A DNA stretch of 5,942 nt. Origin: Pasteurellaceae bacterium. GTDB taxonomy: Bacteria; Pseudomonadota; Gammaproteobacteria; Enterobacterales; Pasteurellaceae. The stretch spans positions 1 through 5,942 of the forward strand of contig CAAELW010000255.1 in NCBI GenBank assembly GCA_900756875.1, written 5' to 3'. The notes below the pieces were generated by a model. It was not told where the DNA came from and ran no database searches. It was given only the letters and a program-made list of their open reading frames with translations. This document shows positions 5,902-5,942 of the stretch, piece by piece (positions within the stretch are counted from its first letter, which is position 1; every line of letters begins with the position of its first letter). A program made the translations under genes and the position numbers.

Positions 5902-5942
5902 CTATAATTTTAATGTTCTTTCAACTTCTTTCGCTCGGACTA
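5902..5942 (-). CDS. Possible C-terminal end of an unidentified protein
   Basis: The minus-strand frame from 5940 reads VRAKEVERTLKL and stops at TAG (5904-5902), nine bases before the terminator palindrome. The codons (AAA, GAA, TTA) suit this genome. The other two minus frames hit stops at 5940-5942 and near 5922-5924, so this is the only open one. Only 12 codons are visible, too few to identify a product or prove coding. Support comes mainly from the correctly placed terminator. Confidence 0.35.
   Translation of the reverse strand, partial: VRAKEVERTLKL

Noticed and set aside
5903..5915. Plus-strand TATAAT (5903-5908) followed by an ATG at 5913
   Set aside because: There is no -35 at 16-18 bases (the nearest TTGACC is only 13 away), and the ATG would fall at or before the transcription start. 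A rightward promoter for DNA beyond the edge cannot be excluded, but this is not supported as a gene start.
1..5942. CRISPR array, insertion sequence, tRNA or rRNA, phage or defence system
   Set aside because: I saw no spaced direct repeats, transposase motifs, terminal inverted repeats or structured RNA sequence. All substantial coding capacity is explained by the five genes plus the edge fragment.

Overview
The window looks like chromosomal DNA from a Pasteurellaceae bacterium of the Haemophilus influenzae/parainfluenzae-Aggregatibacter branch. The base composition is AT-rich. The DNA uptake signal core AAGTGCGGT occurs exactly seven times (five in plus, two in minus orientation). HflX and TyrR are close to gammaproteobacterial relatives, and TyrR has the short form known from Haemophilus. 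The species cannot be fixed from the sequence alone.

Layout, left to right. Positions 1-1127 (+) hold the 3' part of hflX, a ribosome-associated GTPase gene; its N-terminus lies outside the window. Its last 11 bases overlap the end of the convergent tyrR (1117-2067, -), a 316-residue aromatic amino acid regulator without the N-terminal ACT/PAS region of E. coli TyrR. Upstream of tyrR is a clear control region: a 17-bp-spaced sigma70 promoter (TTTACA / TATCAT) whose -35 is one arm of a perfect TyrR box (TGTAAA-N6-TTTACA). Four bases further on is an intrinsic terminator that closes the next operon.

Positions 2188-5768 or 5807 (-) are a four-gene iron-siderophore ABC importer in the order permease, permease, ATPase, periplasmic binding protein. 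This order, and the sequences as recalled, match the CeuBCDE/VctDGCP/FatDCB/YclNOPQ group. The permease and ATPase genes overlap by 8 and 10 bp, so they are probably translationally coupled. The binding protein follows after 14 bp with its own strong ribosome binding site. A Fur-box-like palindrome directly precedes the preferred start of the first permease gene, which suggests iron repression. The binding protein keeps the His/Tyr pair and the arginines that I recall from Campylobacter CeuE, pointing to tetradentate catecholate siderophores. No outer-membrane receptor or siderophore biosynthesis gene is present, so the likely role is uptake of siderophores made by other organisms.

The right edge (5808-5942) holds a weakly defined promoter region, an uptake-signal inverted pair that forms a terminator facing leftward, and what may be the last 12 codons of another minus-strand gene. 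I found no previously undescribed system. The most notable points are the TyrR operator/promoter overlap, the Asp-Gly (not Asp-Glu) Walker B in TyrR, and the siderophore-contact residues.
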